Shown piece after piece: positions 56,432 to 64,000 of a stretch of 64,000 nt of DNA (positions within the stretch are counted from its first letter, which is position 1; the number at the start of each line of letters is the position of its first letter). The notes beneath the pieces were generated by a model. The model ran no database searches and had not been told where the DNA came from. It saw only the letters and a program-made list of their open reading frames with translations. Origin of the DNA: Hyphomicrobiales bacterium (GTDB lineage Bacteria; Pseudomonadota; Alphaproteobacteria; Rhizobiales; Aestuariivirgaceae); contig JACPNZ010000041.1 of NCBI GenBank assembly GCA_016185245.1, positions 62,001 to 126,000 of the forward strand, written 5' to 3'. The translations under genes and the position numbers were made by a program.

Positions 56432-58849
56432 CTAACTTCGCATCCGGTGTCCGGCGGGGTCGTAAAGCGGCCTCGCCGTCACCGTCGCCGGATAGAATTC
56501 GCCGAGAAGTTCGATTTCCAGCCTGGTGCCGTCCGCGGCACAGTCCGGCGGCACGTAGCCGAGCGCCATGCTCTTCTTCACCCAATGGGCATAGCCGCCG
56601 GAGGTGACATTGCCCACGCATTTGCCAGCGTGGAAGATGGGCTCGTCGGCGACGCAGTCGATATCCCTGGTGTCGACGATCATGGTCACCAGCCGGCGCT
56701 TCGGCCCCGCCGCCTTCTCCTTGAGTGCTGCCCTCTTGCCGATGAAGTCGACCGGCTTGTTGTAGGAGACGAACATATCGAGGCCTGACTCGGCAGCGGT
56801 GAAATCCGGGCGGAAATCCATGGTCCACACCCCCCAGTTCTTTTCCAGCCGCATCGACATCAGCGCCCGGCCGCCGAACAGCCCAAGGCCCAGATCGCGG
56901 CCCGCCTCCTCGATCGCTTCGAACAACCGCAGCTGATACTGCGGCGCGCAGTAGATTTCATAGCCCAACTCGCCGGTGAAGGAGACCCGCGCCAGCAGCA
57001 CCGGCACAGTGGCGACGACGCTGCGGCGGATGTCGAGGAACCTCAACGCTTCGTTGGAAACATCATCGCGGGCGAGGCGGGAGAGGAGTTCCCGCGAATT
57101 CGGCCCGGCGATCGACAGACCCTGTAAATCGTCGGTGCGGTTGGCATAGGTAACGCCCTCTGTCGGCAGATGCATTTCGAACCAGCGCCGGTGCATGTTC
57201 TGCACTGCACTCGATCCAAACAGCATGAATTGCTCCGGCCCCAGGCGAGCGACGGTGAGATCGCCATAGAGCTTGCCCGCCGGCGTCAACATTGGCGTCA
57301 GCCCCAGCCGTCCTTCTCTCGGCAGGCGGTTGGCGAGCATGGTATCGAGAAACGCCTCGGCACCGGGTCCCGTCACTTCGTGCTTCGCGTAGTTGGCGAT
57401 CTCGATGACGCCGACACTTTCGCGCACGGCGCGCACTTCCTCGGCCACATGGGCAAAGGCGTTGGAGCGCCGGAAAGTCGGCGTCTCCTTCGCCTTGTCG
57501 GGGGAGCCGGAAAACCACAAGGCGTGCTCGAGACCGTAACTCACGCCCATGACGGCGCCGCGCCCAATGAGGCGATCATAGAGCGAAGTGGTTTTCTGGC
57601 GGCGCCCGGCGGGAAGCGTCTCGTTGGGATAGGTGAGGATGAAGCGGCGCGAATAGTTCTCGGCCGACTTGACGGTGCCCCAGTCGCGCGTGGCGTAAGC
57701 GCCGAAGCGGGCCACATCCATGCCCCAGACGTCGATCCCCGGTTCGCCGTTGATGATCCATTCGGCCATACACAGGCCGACGCCACCGCCCTGGCAAAAG
57801 CCCGCCATCACCCCCACGGCGGTCCAGTAGTTCCGCAAGCCCGGCACCGGGCCGATCAGCGGGTTACCGTCGGGCCCGAAGGTGAAGGGCCCGTTGATCA
57901 CCTTCTTGATGCCGGCGCGACCCAAGGCCGGCATGCGCTCGAAGGCCAGTTCAAGGCGCTCCGACACGCGACCAAGATCGTCCGGCAAAAGCTCATGGCC
58001 GAAGTTGAGCGGCGTGCCCGCGATCGCCCACGGCACACAATTGGTCTCATAGGTGCCGAACACCATGCCAAAGTGTTCCTGGCGGGTGTAGGCGTTGCCC
58101 TCATAGTCGACCGTCACCGCGGCTTCCTTGCCATGGGCCTTGAGCTCGGGGATATCTTCGGTGATCAGATAATGGTGTTCCATCGGCTGCACCGGCAGCT
58201 CGATGCCGGCCAGGCGCCCAACCTCACGGGCCCACAGACCCGCCGCATTGACCACGATCTCGGCGCGGATGGTGCCGCTGGGTGTTACCACATCCCAGCC
58301 GCCATCGGCCCGCGCCTTGGTCTCGATCACCGGCGTGTCGCGATAGACCTTGGCGCCATAGTGGCGCGCCGCCTTGGCATAGGCGTGGGTAACACCCGAA
58401 GGATCGACATGGCCGTCGACCGGCTCGAACAGGGCGCCCAGATATTTGGAAGGATCGATCAGCGGATTGAGATCGCGGGCATGCTGGAGGGAAATGAAAT
58501 CGGTGTCGAGCCCCATATAGCGGGCCTTGGCGCGCTCCTGTTTCAGATAGTCGAGACGCTCCGGCGTCGAGGCAAGGTAGATGCCGCCCGGCCGGTGGAT
58601 GCCGCAGGACTGGCCCGAGAGCTCCTCGATCTCCTTGTAGAGATTGATGGTGTAGCCCTGCAGCCGGGCGATGTTCGAATCTGCATTGATGGTGTGGATC
58701 ATGCCGGCGGCGTGCCAGGAGGAGCCCGAGGTCAGTTCCTTGCGCTCCAGCAGGATCGCATCCTTCCAGCCGAGCTTGACCAGATGGTAGAGGATCGAAC
58801 AGCCGACCACGCCTCCGCCGATCACCACGACACGCGCCTCGCTTTCCAT
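56432..58849 (-). CDS. FAD-dependent sarcosine/dimethylglycine dehydrogenase-like protein with GcvT domain
   Basis: An 805-residue protein from ATG 58849, preceded by GGAG. Residues 1-380 are a DAO-type FAD domain (RVVVIGGGVVGCSILYHLVKLG, GSSWHAAGMIH). A linker and a C-terminal aminomethyltransferase (GcvT) fold with folate-binding barrel follow (GLSIAGPNSRELLSRLA, FTGELGYEIYCA, AHWVKKSMALGYV). This architecture demethylates sarcosine or dimethylglycine and passes the one-carbon unit to tetrahydrofolate. The 30-residue upstream part of the frame (to 58912) is not used. Confidence 0.9.
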   Translation of the reverse strand: MESEARVVVIGGGVVGCSILYHLVKLGWKDAILLERKELTSGSSWHAAGMIHTINADSNIARLQGYTINLYKEIEELSGQSCGIHRPGGIYLASTPERLDYLKQERAKARYMGLDTDFISLQHARDLNPLIDPSKYLGALFEPVDGHVDPSGVTHAYAKAARHYGAKVYRDTPVIETKARADGGWDVVTPSGTIRAEIVVNAAGLWAREVGRLAGIELPVQPMEHHYLITEDIPELKAHGKEAAVTVDYEGNAYTRQEHFGMVFGTYETNCVPWAIAGTPLNFGHELLPDDLGRVSERLELAFERMPALGRAGIKKVINGPFTFGPDGNPLIGPVPGLRNYWTAVGVMAGFCQGGGVGLCMAEWIINGEPGIDVWGMDVARFGAYATRDWGTVKSAENYSRRFILTYPNETLPAGRRQKTTSLYDRLIGRGAVMGVSYGLEHALWFSGSPDKAKETPTFRRSNAFAHVAEEVRAVRESVGVIEIANYAKHEVTGPGAEAFLDTMLANRLPREGRLGLTPMLTPAGKLYGDLTVARLGPEQFMLFGSSAVQNMHRRWFEMHLPTEGVTYANRTDDLQGLSIAGPNSRELLSRLARDDVSNEALRFLDIRRSVVATVPVLLARVSFTGELGYEIYCAPQYQLRLFEAIEEAGRDLGLGLFGGRALMSMRLEKNWGVWTMDFRPDFTAAESGLDMFVSYNKPVDFIGKRAALKEKAAGPKRRLVTMIVDTRDIDCVADEPIFHAGKCVGNVTSGGYAHWVKKSMALGYVPPDCAADGTRLEIELLGEFYPATVTARPLYDPAGHRMRS

Positions 58850-59003
58850 CTTGTCTTCTCCTTCGCCCGGGCTGCCACGTCCTTCTTCGCTTTGCCATGT
58901 CTTCCGAGGCAACAGGATAGTTTCTCAAGCATCGAATGAGAATTCCGAATTGCGCCGCAGGCGGCCGGGCGGTTAGCATTGCCCGGCCGTGTAGAGGGAG
59001 CCG

Positions 59004-59815
59004 ATGAGGGTTGCTGGCATGCTTGAGGCCCATGGCGGCCGCCACCATTTCATGATGGAGGGCGAGGGCAGTGCCGTGGTGATGATCCCCGGCTTCACCC
59101 TCGATACATGGATGTGGGAGGCGCAGGCCACGGCCTTTTCCCAGCGTCATCGGGTGATCCGCTACGATCTGCGCGGCGCCGGCAAATCCAGCGTCCCCGC
59201 CGACCCTTACCGCTACGAGGAGGACCTTGTGGCCCTTCTCGATCATCTGGAAATCGAGACCGCCCATGTGATCGGCCTATCGCTCGGCGGCGCCATCGCC
59301 ATCGACTTCGCCCTCACCCATCCCGAACGGGTGCGCTCGCTGGTGCCGGTAGCGGCGTCAGCGGTCACGGGCTATCCGTGGCCCGACGAGATCAACCAGT
59401 GGTTCGTCGGCATCGGCGCGGCGGCGGCCCGCGGCGACATGGCGAGGCGAAACGACAATGGCTCGCCACCGGCTGGTTTGCCCCTGCAATGCGCCATCCC
59501 ACCGTGGCCGCCAAGCTCAAGGCAATCGCCGCCGGCTATTCGGGCTGGCATTTTGCCAACAAGAACCCGGTCGTGCGTCCGCAGCCGCCGGCCAATGGGC
59601 GGCTGGCGCAGATCGCTGCCCCAACCCTGGTCGTTTCCGGCGGCCTCGATCTGGCCTCCTACAACCTGCCGCTGGACGACCGTCTTGCCGCCACCATCCC
59701 GGGCGCCCGGTTAGTACGCATCGCCGAGGCCGGCCACATGACCAATATGGAAGCCCCGGAGGCGTTCAATGCGGCGGTGATGGCGTTCCTGGCCGAGGTC
59801 GATGCACAGCCCTGA
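59004..59815 (+). pseudogene. Alpha/beta hydrolase, interrupted by a single-base deletion
   Basis: Two frames together form an approximately 270-residue alpha/beta hydrolase. The first (ATG 59004, or 59019 with better GAGGG spacing) reads MIPGFTLDTWMWEAQATAFS, YDLRGAGKS and the nucleophile VIGLSLGGAIAID. The second carries LVVSGGLDLASYN (acid) and EAGHMTNMEAPEAFN (His). One base is missing around 59440-59450; restoring it joins GDMA to AKRQWLATGWF. All triad residues are then present. It may be an assembly error. Confidence 0.78.
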
Positions 59816-59821
59816 CAGCGA

Positions 59822-59845
59822 AGGGGCCGCAGCGTTGCGGCCCCT
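59822..59845. terminator. Hairpin between convergent hydrolase and rpsI
   Basis: A perfect 10-bp stem AGGGGCCGCA / TGCGGCCCCT with loop GCGT. It sits between two convergent gene ends and likely ends transcription in both directions, although no T run is present on either strand. Confidence 0.65.
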
Positions 59846-59869
59846 CCCAATCCGGCGATGGAACCTGGC

Positions 59870-60358
59870 CTAGCGCTTCGAGAACTGGAAGCTGCGGCGG
59901 GCCTTGGCACGGCCGTACTTCTTGCGCTCGACGGCGCGGCTGTCGCGGGTGAGGAAGCCGGCCTTTTTGAGCACGGCGCGAAGCTCCGGCTCGAAGTAGG
60001 TGAGAGCCCGCGAAATGCCGTGGCGAACCGCACCGGCCTGTCCCGAAAGCCCGCCGCCCACCACGGTGCATTCGACGTCGAACTGGGTGGCGCGGTTGGC
60101 GGTGACCAGCGGCTGCTGCACCAGCATGCGCAGCACCGGACGGGCGAAATAGGTCTCGATCGGCTTGCCGTTGACGGTGATCTTGCCGCCGCCGCGTTTC
60201 ACCCAGACACGCGAGATCGCATTCTTACGGCGGCCGGTGGCATAGGAGCGGCCCTTGCCGTCGAGCTTGGGCTTGGCCGGAGCGGTCGCCCCCGGAGCCT
60301 GGGCCGTGGGCAGGCCCATGGCCTTGCCGAGATCAGCCAGTGTAGTTTGTTCAGCCAT
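59870..60358 (-). CDS. rpsI: Ribosomal protein S9
   Basis: A 162-residue S9. The conserved core starts at [28 protein letters not shown], includes [19 protein letters not shown] and ends RRSFQFSKR, the tail that reaches the ribosomal P site. An N-terminal extension of about 35 residues is typical for alphaproteobacteria. It follows rplM by 5 bases as one operon. Confidence 0.97.
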   Translation of the reverse strand: MAEQTTLADLGKAMGLPTAQAPGATAPAKPKLDGKGRSYATGRRKNAISRVWVKRGGGKITVNGKPIETYFARPVLRMLVQQPLVTANRATQFDVECTVVGGGLSGQAGAVRHGISRALTYFEPELRAVLKKAGFLTRDSRAVERKKYGRAKARRSFQFSKR

Positions 60359-60363
60359 GTGCG

Positions 60364-60828
60364 TCAGCCTCTCGCCGCATTCTTGGGATTCATCGACCGG
60401 ATGTCGAGCTTGACCGGGCTCTGGGCCTCATGGGGATGGGCCGCGCCCTTGTAGATGCGTAGGTGCGTCGTCTGCTGGCGTTTCAGGGGCCCGCCCGGCA
60501 GCATGCGCTTCACCGCCGCCTCGAGCACCCGCTCGGGGAACTTGCCGTCGAGGATCTTGTCGGCCTTGCGCTCCTTGATGCCGCCTGGGTAACCGGTGTG
60601 CCAGTAATAGGTCTTCTGCTGGCGCTTGCGGCCGGTGAGCAGCACCTTCTCGGCATTGATAACAACGATGTGGTCGCCGCAGTCCATATGCGGGGTGAAG
60701 GTCGGCTTGTGCTTGCCGCGCAGGCGATTGGCGATGATCGCGGCGGCGCGGCCGACGACCAGCCCTTCGGCGTCGATCAGCACCCAACCCTTCACGATAT
60801 CCTTGGCTTTCGCCGAATAGGTGGTCAT
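60364..60828 (-). CDS. rplM: Ribosomal protein L13
   Basis: A 154-residue L13: [65 protein letters not shown] and [32 protein letters not shown]. It heads the rplM-rpsI operon, as in nearly all bacteria. A candidate promoter sits 37 bases upstream. Confidence 0.97.
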   Translation of the reverse strand: MTTYSAKAKDIVKGWVLIDAEGLVVGRAAAIIANRLRGKHKPTFTPHMDCGDHIVVINAEKVLLTGRKRQQKTYYWHTGYPGGIKERKADKILDGKFPERVLEAAVKRMLPGGPLKRQQTTHLRIYKGAAHPHEAQSPVKLDIRSMNPKNAARG

Positions 60829-60864
60829 ATGAATGTCTCGAGGCGTTGGCGTTTCGGAGCCCGC

Positions 60865-60893
60865 TTCCTAGAGATTCGATGCCGGGGTGTCAA
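60865..60893 (-). promoter_or_regulatory. Candidate promoter of rplM-rpsI
   Basis: On the minus strand, TTGACA (60893-60888) is followed 17 bases later by TAGGAA (60870-60865). This predicts a leader of about 30 bases before rplM. The -35 is a perfect consensus, the -10 is weaker. Confidence 0.5.
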
Positions 60894-60901
60894 GAAAAAT
60901 C

Positions 60902-60917
60902 ACGCTATATATAGCGT
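60902..60917. repeat. AT-rich perfect palindrome upstream of rplM
   Basis: ACGCTATATATAGCGT is a perfect 16-base palindrome followed by a T run on the plus strand. It sits just upstream of the candidate rplM promoter and before the divergent secreted-protein gene. It could be an operator; the function is unknown. Confidence 0.5.
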
Positions 60918-61038
60918 TTTTTGATGTGGTAACGTGATACCTGCGCATGTGGCAGGAAAGCAACAGGCCGTCTATTCCTCGGCCCGACACTTTTCCGCCA
61001 AGGGCCCGTCCCATAGTGTGAGTTTCGAGGGAAGCTTC

Positions 61039-61770
61039 ATGTCGTCGACCATCCGCATCCTGATGTGCCTGGGTTTTTTCGCCGCGGCAGCGATGGCGGC
61101 TGCGGCCGCGCCAAAGGACCGGTCCCGTCTGGCGGGCGATGAGCAGTTATTGGCCCAGCAGGCCGATCCGGCCCAGCCGGCCGTTCCGATGCCGCTTCCC
61201 GATGCCAACGGCAACAACGCAGGACCAACCGGCAGCGATCAGGCCCCTGCCGATGACGGCACCACTCCCGATACCGGCACGGGCAATGACACTTCCTATC
61301 CGAATGACATGAGCCTGGGCGAGATTCCGGAAATTCACACCATGGAATTGACTGTCGACATCGCCAAGCGGGCGATCGACACCTTCGGCCTGATCAAGAC
61401 CAAATACGCCAACACCGATCTCGAGCAGTACGACAAACTCCAGGATTTCGTCGACCAGAACGCCAAGGGCAAGGAATTCGAAGCCGACATCAAGGCGGCG
61501 GGCTTCGCCAATGTCAACGACTGGAACCTGGCCATCACCACGCTGGGCTTCGCCTACAGCGGTGTGACCAACGATCCGACCGCTGACATCAAGCAGCAGA
61601 TCGGCGAGATCGAAGCCGATACCCAGCTCGCCCAGGACATGAAGGACCGGATGATCTTGTCGCTCAATGCCATGATTCCGTCGGAGAACAACCGCAAGGT
61701 CGTGCAGGAGCTGCTGAAGGACCCGACCTACGTGGAAAAGCTCAAGCAGCTCGACACCGAGGAAGAATGA
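61039..61770 (+). CDS. Secreted hypothetical protein
   Basis: A 243-residue product from ATG 61039. The signal peptide is residues 1-25 (ILMCLGFFAAAAMAAAAAPKD). A low-complexity Pro/Asp/Gly/Thr-rich stretch (about residues 45-95) follows, then a helical, acidic region with KRAIDTFGLIKTKYANTDLEQYDKLQDFVDQ and ADIKQQIGEIEADTQLAQDMKDRMIL. It is probably periplasmic, and I do not recognise the family. Its stop overlaps the start of the enoyl-CoA hydratase-like gene (ATGA). Confidence 0.75.
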   Translation: MSSTIRILMCLGFFAAAAMAAAAAPKDRSRLAGDEQLLAQQADPAQPAVPMPLPDANGNNAGPTGSDQAPADDGTTPDTGTGNDTSYPNDMSLGEIPEIHTMELTVDIAKRAIDTFGLIKTKYANTDLEQYDKLQDFVDQNAKGKEFEADIKAAGFANVNDWNLAITTLGFAYSGVTNDPTADIKQQIGEIEADTQLAQDMKDRMILSLNAMIPSENNRKVVQELLKDPTYVEKLKQLDTEEE

Positions 61771-62558
61771 GCGAGCTTGTGATCGCCGCCCGGCAGGCGG
61801 GCGTGCTGCGCCTCACCCTCAACGATTCCGTCACGCGCAACAGTCTTTCCGAAGCGATGATGGCGGCCCTCCATGCCAGCCTCGACGCGGCGGCGACCGA
61901 TGCGAGCGCGCGCGTCGTCGTGATTGCGGCAACCGGCCCCGCCTTTTGCTCCGGCCACAATCTCAAGGAGATTACTGCCCACCGCGCCGACCTCGACCAC
62001 GGAGCCGCCTGCTTCGAGCGACTGTTCAACGCTTGTTCTGCGCTGATGCTGACCATCGTCAATCATCCCAAGCCGGTCATCGCCGAAGTTCAAGGCCTAG
62101 CGAGTGCCGCCGGCTGCCAGCTGGTGGCGAGTTGCGATCTGGCAGTCGCCGCCGACACTGCGAGCTTCTGCACGCCCGGCGTCAATATCGGTCTCTTCTG
62201 TTCGACGCCGATGGTGGCCCTCTCCCGTACCGTGGCGCCCAAGCACGCCATGGAAATGCTGCTGACCGGCACGACCATTCCGGCGGCCGAGGCCCGCCGC
62301 ATCGGGCTCATCAATCGTGTCGTATCGCCAAACAGCTTGAGCGAAACCGTAGATGAATTGGCACAAAAGATTGCCGGAAAATCGCAAACCACATTGCGCC
62401 TGGGCAAGGCCGCCTTCTACCGGCAGCTCGATTTGCCGCTCGCCGAAGCCTATGCGATGACCGCCCGGGTGATGACGGAAAACCTCTTGAAGCACGATGC
62501 CGAAGAAGGCATCGCCGCCTTCATCGACAAGCGTGCCCCCAGTTGGAGCGACGAGTGA
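61767..62558 (+). CDS. Enoyl-CoA hydratase/isomerase-like protein (ECHDC3-type)
   Basis: A 263-residue crotonase-fold protein: TRNSLSEAMMAALHASLD, FCSGHNLKEI, HPKPVIAEVQGLASAAGCQLVASCDLAVAA and TPGVNIGLFCSTPMVALSRTV. The two catalytic Glu residues of classical hydratases are not at their usual places (GLASAAGCQL, NIGLFC). The CSTP pattern fits the ECHDC3-like group of unclear activity. The start overlaps the upstream stop, and the stop overlaps the next start (GTGA). Confidence 0.85.
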   Translation: MSELVIAARQAGVLRLTLNDSVTRNSLSEAMMAALHASLDAAATDASARVVVIAATGPAFCSGHNLKEITAHRADLDHGAACFERLFNACSALMLTIVNHPKPVIAEVQGLASAAGCQLVASCDLAVAADTASFCTPGVNIGLFCSTPMVALSRTVAPKHAMEMLLTGTTIPAAEARRIGLINRVVSPNSLSETVDELAQKIAGKSQTTLRLGKAAFYRQLDLPLAEAYAMTARVMTENLLKHDAEEGIAAFIDKRAPSWSDE

Positions 62559-62980
62559 CGCCGCGCATCAACTTTGTCACGCTCGGCGTCGCCGATGTCG
62601 GGCGGGCCCGCGCCTTCTATGAGCGGCTGGGTCTCAAGGCGTCATCGGCCAGCAATCCGCAGGTCGCCTTCTTCGATATCAACGGCGTGGTGCTCGGCCT
62701 CTTCGGCTACGCATCGCTGGCCGAGGATGCCGGTCTCGAGGCGGGCGAACCCCCGGCGTTCCGCGGCATGTCGCTGGCCTGGAATGCCGCGAGCGAGGCC
62801 GAGGCCGATGCCATCATGGCCCAGGCCGAGACGGCGGGCGCCAGGATCGTCAAGCCGGCCCAAAAGGTGTTCTGGGGCGGCTATTCCGGATACTTTGCCG
62901 ACCCGGACGGGCACCTGTGGGAAGTGGCCTACAATCCCTATTTCCCCTTCGATGCCATGGGCCGCCTCGTCCTTCCATGA
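62555..62980 (+). CDS. VOC-family protein
   Basis: A 141-residue VOC-fold protein from GTG 62555 (VTPRINFVTLGVADVGRARAFYERLGL), with AFFDINGVVLGLFGY and a late GGYSGYFADPDGHLWEVAYNP. It has the metal-ligand-like Glu near the end, but no specific reaction can be assigned. It is coupled to both neighbours by 4-base overlaps. Confidence 0.85.
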   Translation: MTPRINFVTLGVADVGRARAFYERLGLKASSASNPQVAFFDINGVVLGLFGYASLAEDAGLEAGEPPAFRGMSLAWNAASEAEADAIMAQAETAGARIVKPAQKVFWGGYSGYFADPDGHLWEVAYNPYFPFDAMGRLVLP

Positions 62981-63507
62981 ACCACGACAGTTACGATCCG
63001 AACTATATCCGCACCATCCTGCGGAGTGTCAAACGCATCGCCCTGGTCGGGGCCTCGGAAAGTGCGGTCCGGCCCTCCTACCTGGTGATGCTTTATCTGA
63101 TCGACAAAGGCTATGACATCGTACCAGTCAATCCACTGCTGGCCGGGAAAAACATACTCGGGCGCCCCGTCTGGGCACGTCTTGCCGATGTCCCGGGCGC
63201 CATCGACATGGTCGACATCTTCCGCCGGTCGAGCGAGGCGGGGCGAATCGTCGACGAAGCGCTCGCGCTCGATCCCCTGCCCCAGGTCATCTGGATGCAG
63301 CTCACCGTCCGCGACGATGCTGCCGCTGGGCGCGCCGAGGCCCGCGGCGTCAAGGTGGTGATGAACCGCTGCCCCAAGATGGAATATGGCAAGCTGTCGG
63401 GCGAATATGCCTGGGTCGGCGGCAATTCGGGAGTGATCTCGTCGCGCCGCCAGACCTTGCATGAGAGCGGCCGGGTCCAGAGCCTGGGTCTTGCCGGGAG
63501 AGAATGA
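62977..63507 (+). CDS. CoA-binding domain protein (YccU-like)
   Basis: A 176-residue protein from ATG 62977 with a Rossmann-like CoA-binding domain: KRIALVGASESAVRPSYLVMLYLIDKGYDIVPVNP, MVDIFRRSSEAGRIVDEAL, VIWMQLTVRDDAAAGRAEARG and VVMNRCPKMEYGKL. This matches YccU-type proteins, whose role is unknown although they are often linked to acyl-CoA metabolism. With the hydratase-like and VOC genes it forms a tight unit. Confidence 0.9.
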   Translation: MNHDSYDPNYIRTILRSVKRIALVGASESAVRPSYLVMLYLIDKGYDIVPVNPLLAGKNILGRPVWARLADVPGAIDMVDIFRRSSEAGRIVDEALALDPLPQVIWMQLTVRDDAAAGRAEARGVKVVMNRCPKMEYGKLSGEYAWVGGNSGVISSRRQTLHESGRVQSLGLAGRE

Positions 63508-63531
63508 GACTCTTGCTGAAAGGATTGGCTG

Positions 63532-64000
63532 ATGCACACAATTGCCCGCAGCCGCTATGATCTGGTGGCGATGACCTTGCACTGGGTGATCGCCGTCATG
63601 TTGATCTTCATGGTTTTCTTCGGCGGCGATTTGATGCGGGGCGGTACCGACGTGAGTGCCGAGAGAAAAGTGTTTCTGGCCTCGTTGCATGTGAGCTTCG
63701 GCACCATCATTCTTCTGCTCTCGGTTTTCCGGCTCGCCTGGCGGCTGATCAATCCGCCCCCGCCCCTGCCCGCCACCATGGCTCGCTGGGAGGTGGCGCT
63801 CGGCAAGGCCACGCATCTTGCCTTCTACGCCATGATGACCGGCATGCCGGTGACCGGCTGGCTGAGCCTGCCAAGCCATGTGGCGCGCCACCCCTATTAT
63901 GCGGAAACCAGCATTGTCGGCCTGATCCTGACCCCGCTGGCGCCCGATCTCGGTCTGCCGGCAGGACGGCTGCACAGCCTCGGCGCGAAATTGGGCATGG
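63532..64000 (+). CDS. Cytochrome b561-type protein, N-terminal part
   Basis: The frame from ATG 63532, after AAGGA, is open to the window end (156 residues seen). It begins MHTIARSRYDLVAMTLHWVIAVMLIFMVFF, and has ASLHVSFGTIILLLSVFRLAWRL and ATHLAFYAMMTGMPVTGW, giving three membrane helices with heme-ligand His residues. Such bacterial b561 proteins transfer electrons from quinol at the membrane. The C-terminal part is outside the window. Confidence 0.88.
   Translation, partial: MHTIARSRYDLVAMTLHWVIAVMLIFMVFFGGDLMRGGTDVSAERKVFLASLHVSFGTIILLLSVFRLAWRLINPPPPLPATMARWEVALGKATHLAFYAMMTGMPVTGWLSLPSHVARHPYYAETSIVGLILTPLAPDLGLPAGRLHSLGAKLGM

Noticed and set aside
57170-58939. A 589-codon frame on the plus strand opposite the sarcosine dehydrogenase-like gene
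   Set aside because: The opposite strand has clear FAD and GcvT motifs; this frame shows His/Gly/Arg-rich shadow composition and no family resemblance.

Overview
The window is a gene-dense, GC-rich bacterial chromosome segment. It most likely comes from an alphaproteobacterium of the Hyphomicrobiales (Rhizobiales) type. Supporting signs are a GTTC-N7-GTTC LexA box upstream of ssb, two DUF2934 proteins, a RIME-like intergenic palindrome, three ABC-type uptake systems, GcvA-type LysR and LysE genes, and alphaproteobacterial-looking GyrA, Tgt and UvrA sequences. The genus cannot be named from the sequence alone. No rRNA, tRNA, CRISPR array, prophage or insertion sequence was seen.

Region 1 (1-10.7 kb) is a carbohydrate uptake and catabolism locus. 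It holds the end of a MalK-type ATPase, a BtpA/SgcQ-family protein (frameshifted), an M42/SgcX-type metallohydrolase, an FGGY kinase and a PfkB kinase on the plus strand. A second PfkB kinase and a TIM-barrel isomerase lie on the minus strand, followed by a Tat-exported solute-binding protein and two permeases. The BtpA + M42 pair recalls the E. coli sgc operon, but here it is coupled to an ABC importer instead of a PTS.

Region 2 (10.9-17.7 kb) carries a membrane GGDEF-EAL protein, a small secreted protein, a trypsin-like protease, a DUF2934 protein with a strong terminator, and clpS-clpA. Region 3 (17.8-25.2 kb) is a polar amino acid ABC transporter followed by an M20 amidohydrolase, converging on a 990-residue fusion of a phosphoserine-aminotransferase-like domain and a phosphoglycerate-dehydrogenase-like domain. 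Region 4 (25.4-34.4 kb) has an M15-type peptidase (frameshifted), an alpha/beta hydrolase, a DUF2934 protein, a cupredoxin, and an 8-oxoguanine-deaminase-like gene divergent from a PotFGHI-like ABC transporter.

Region 5 (34.4-53.1 kb) is mostly core: coxG-like, tgt, queA, two cyclophilins, coaD, two LysE exporters, gyrA, ssb, a Rid protein, a LysR regulator, a YkgJ-type Cys-cluster protein, an Asp/Asn hydroxylase-like protein, recQ and uvrA. Region 6 (53.3-56.4 kb) is accessory: an AT-rich orphan gene, a Phd/VapC toxin-antitoxin pair with a clear operator, a class I methyltransferase-like gene and a DoxX remnant. Region 7 (56.4-64 kb) has a sarcosine/dimethylglycine dehydrogenase-like protein, an alpha/beta hydrolase (frameshifted), rplM-rpsI, a secreted hypothetical protein, and a tightly overlapping enoyl-CoA hydratase-like, VOC and CoA-binding set, ending in a partial cytochrome b561.

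Three otherwise good genes each need one extra base to read through. This may mean assembly indels rather than true gene loss.
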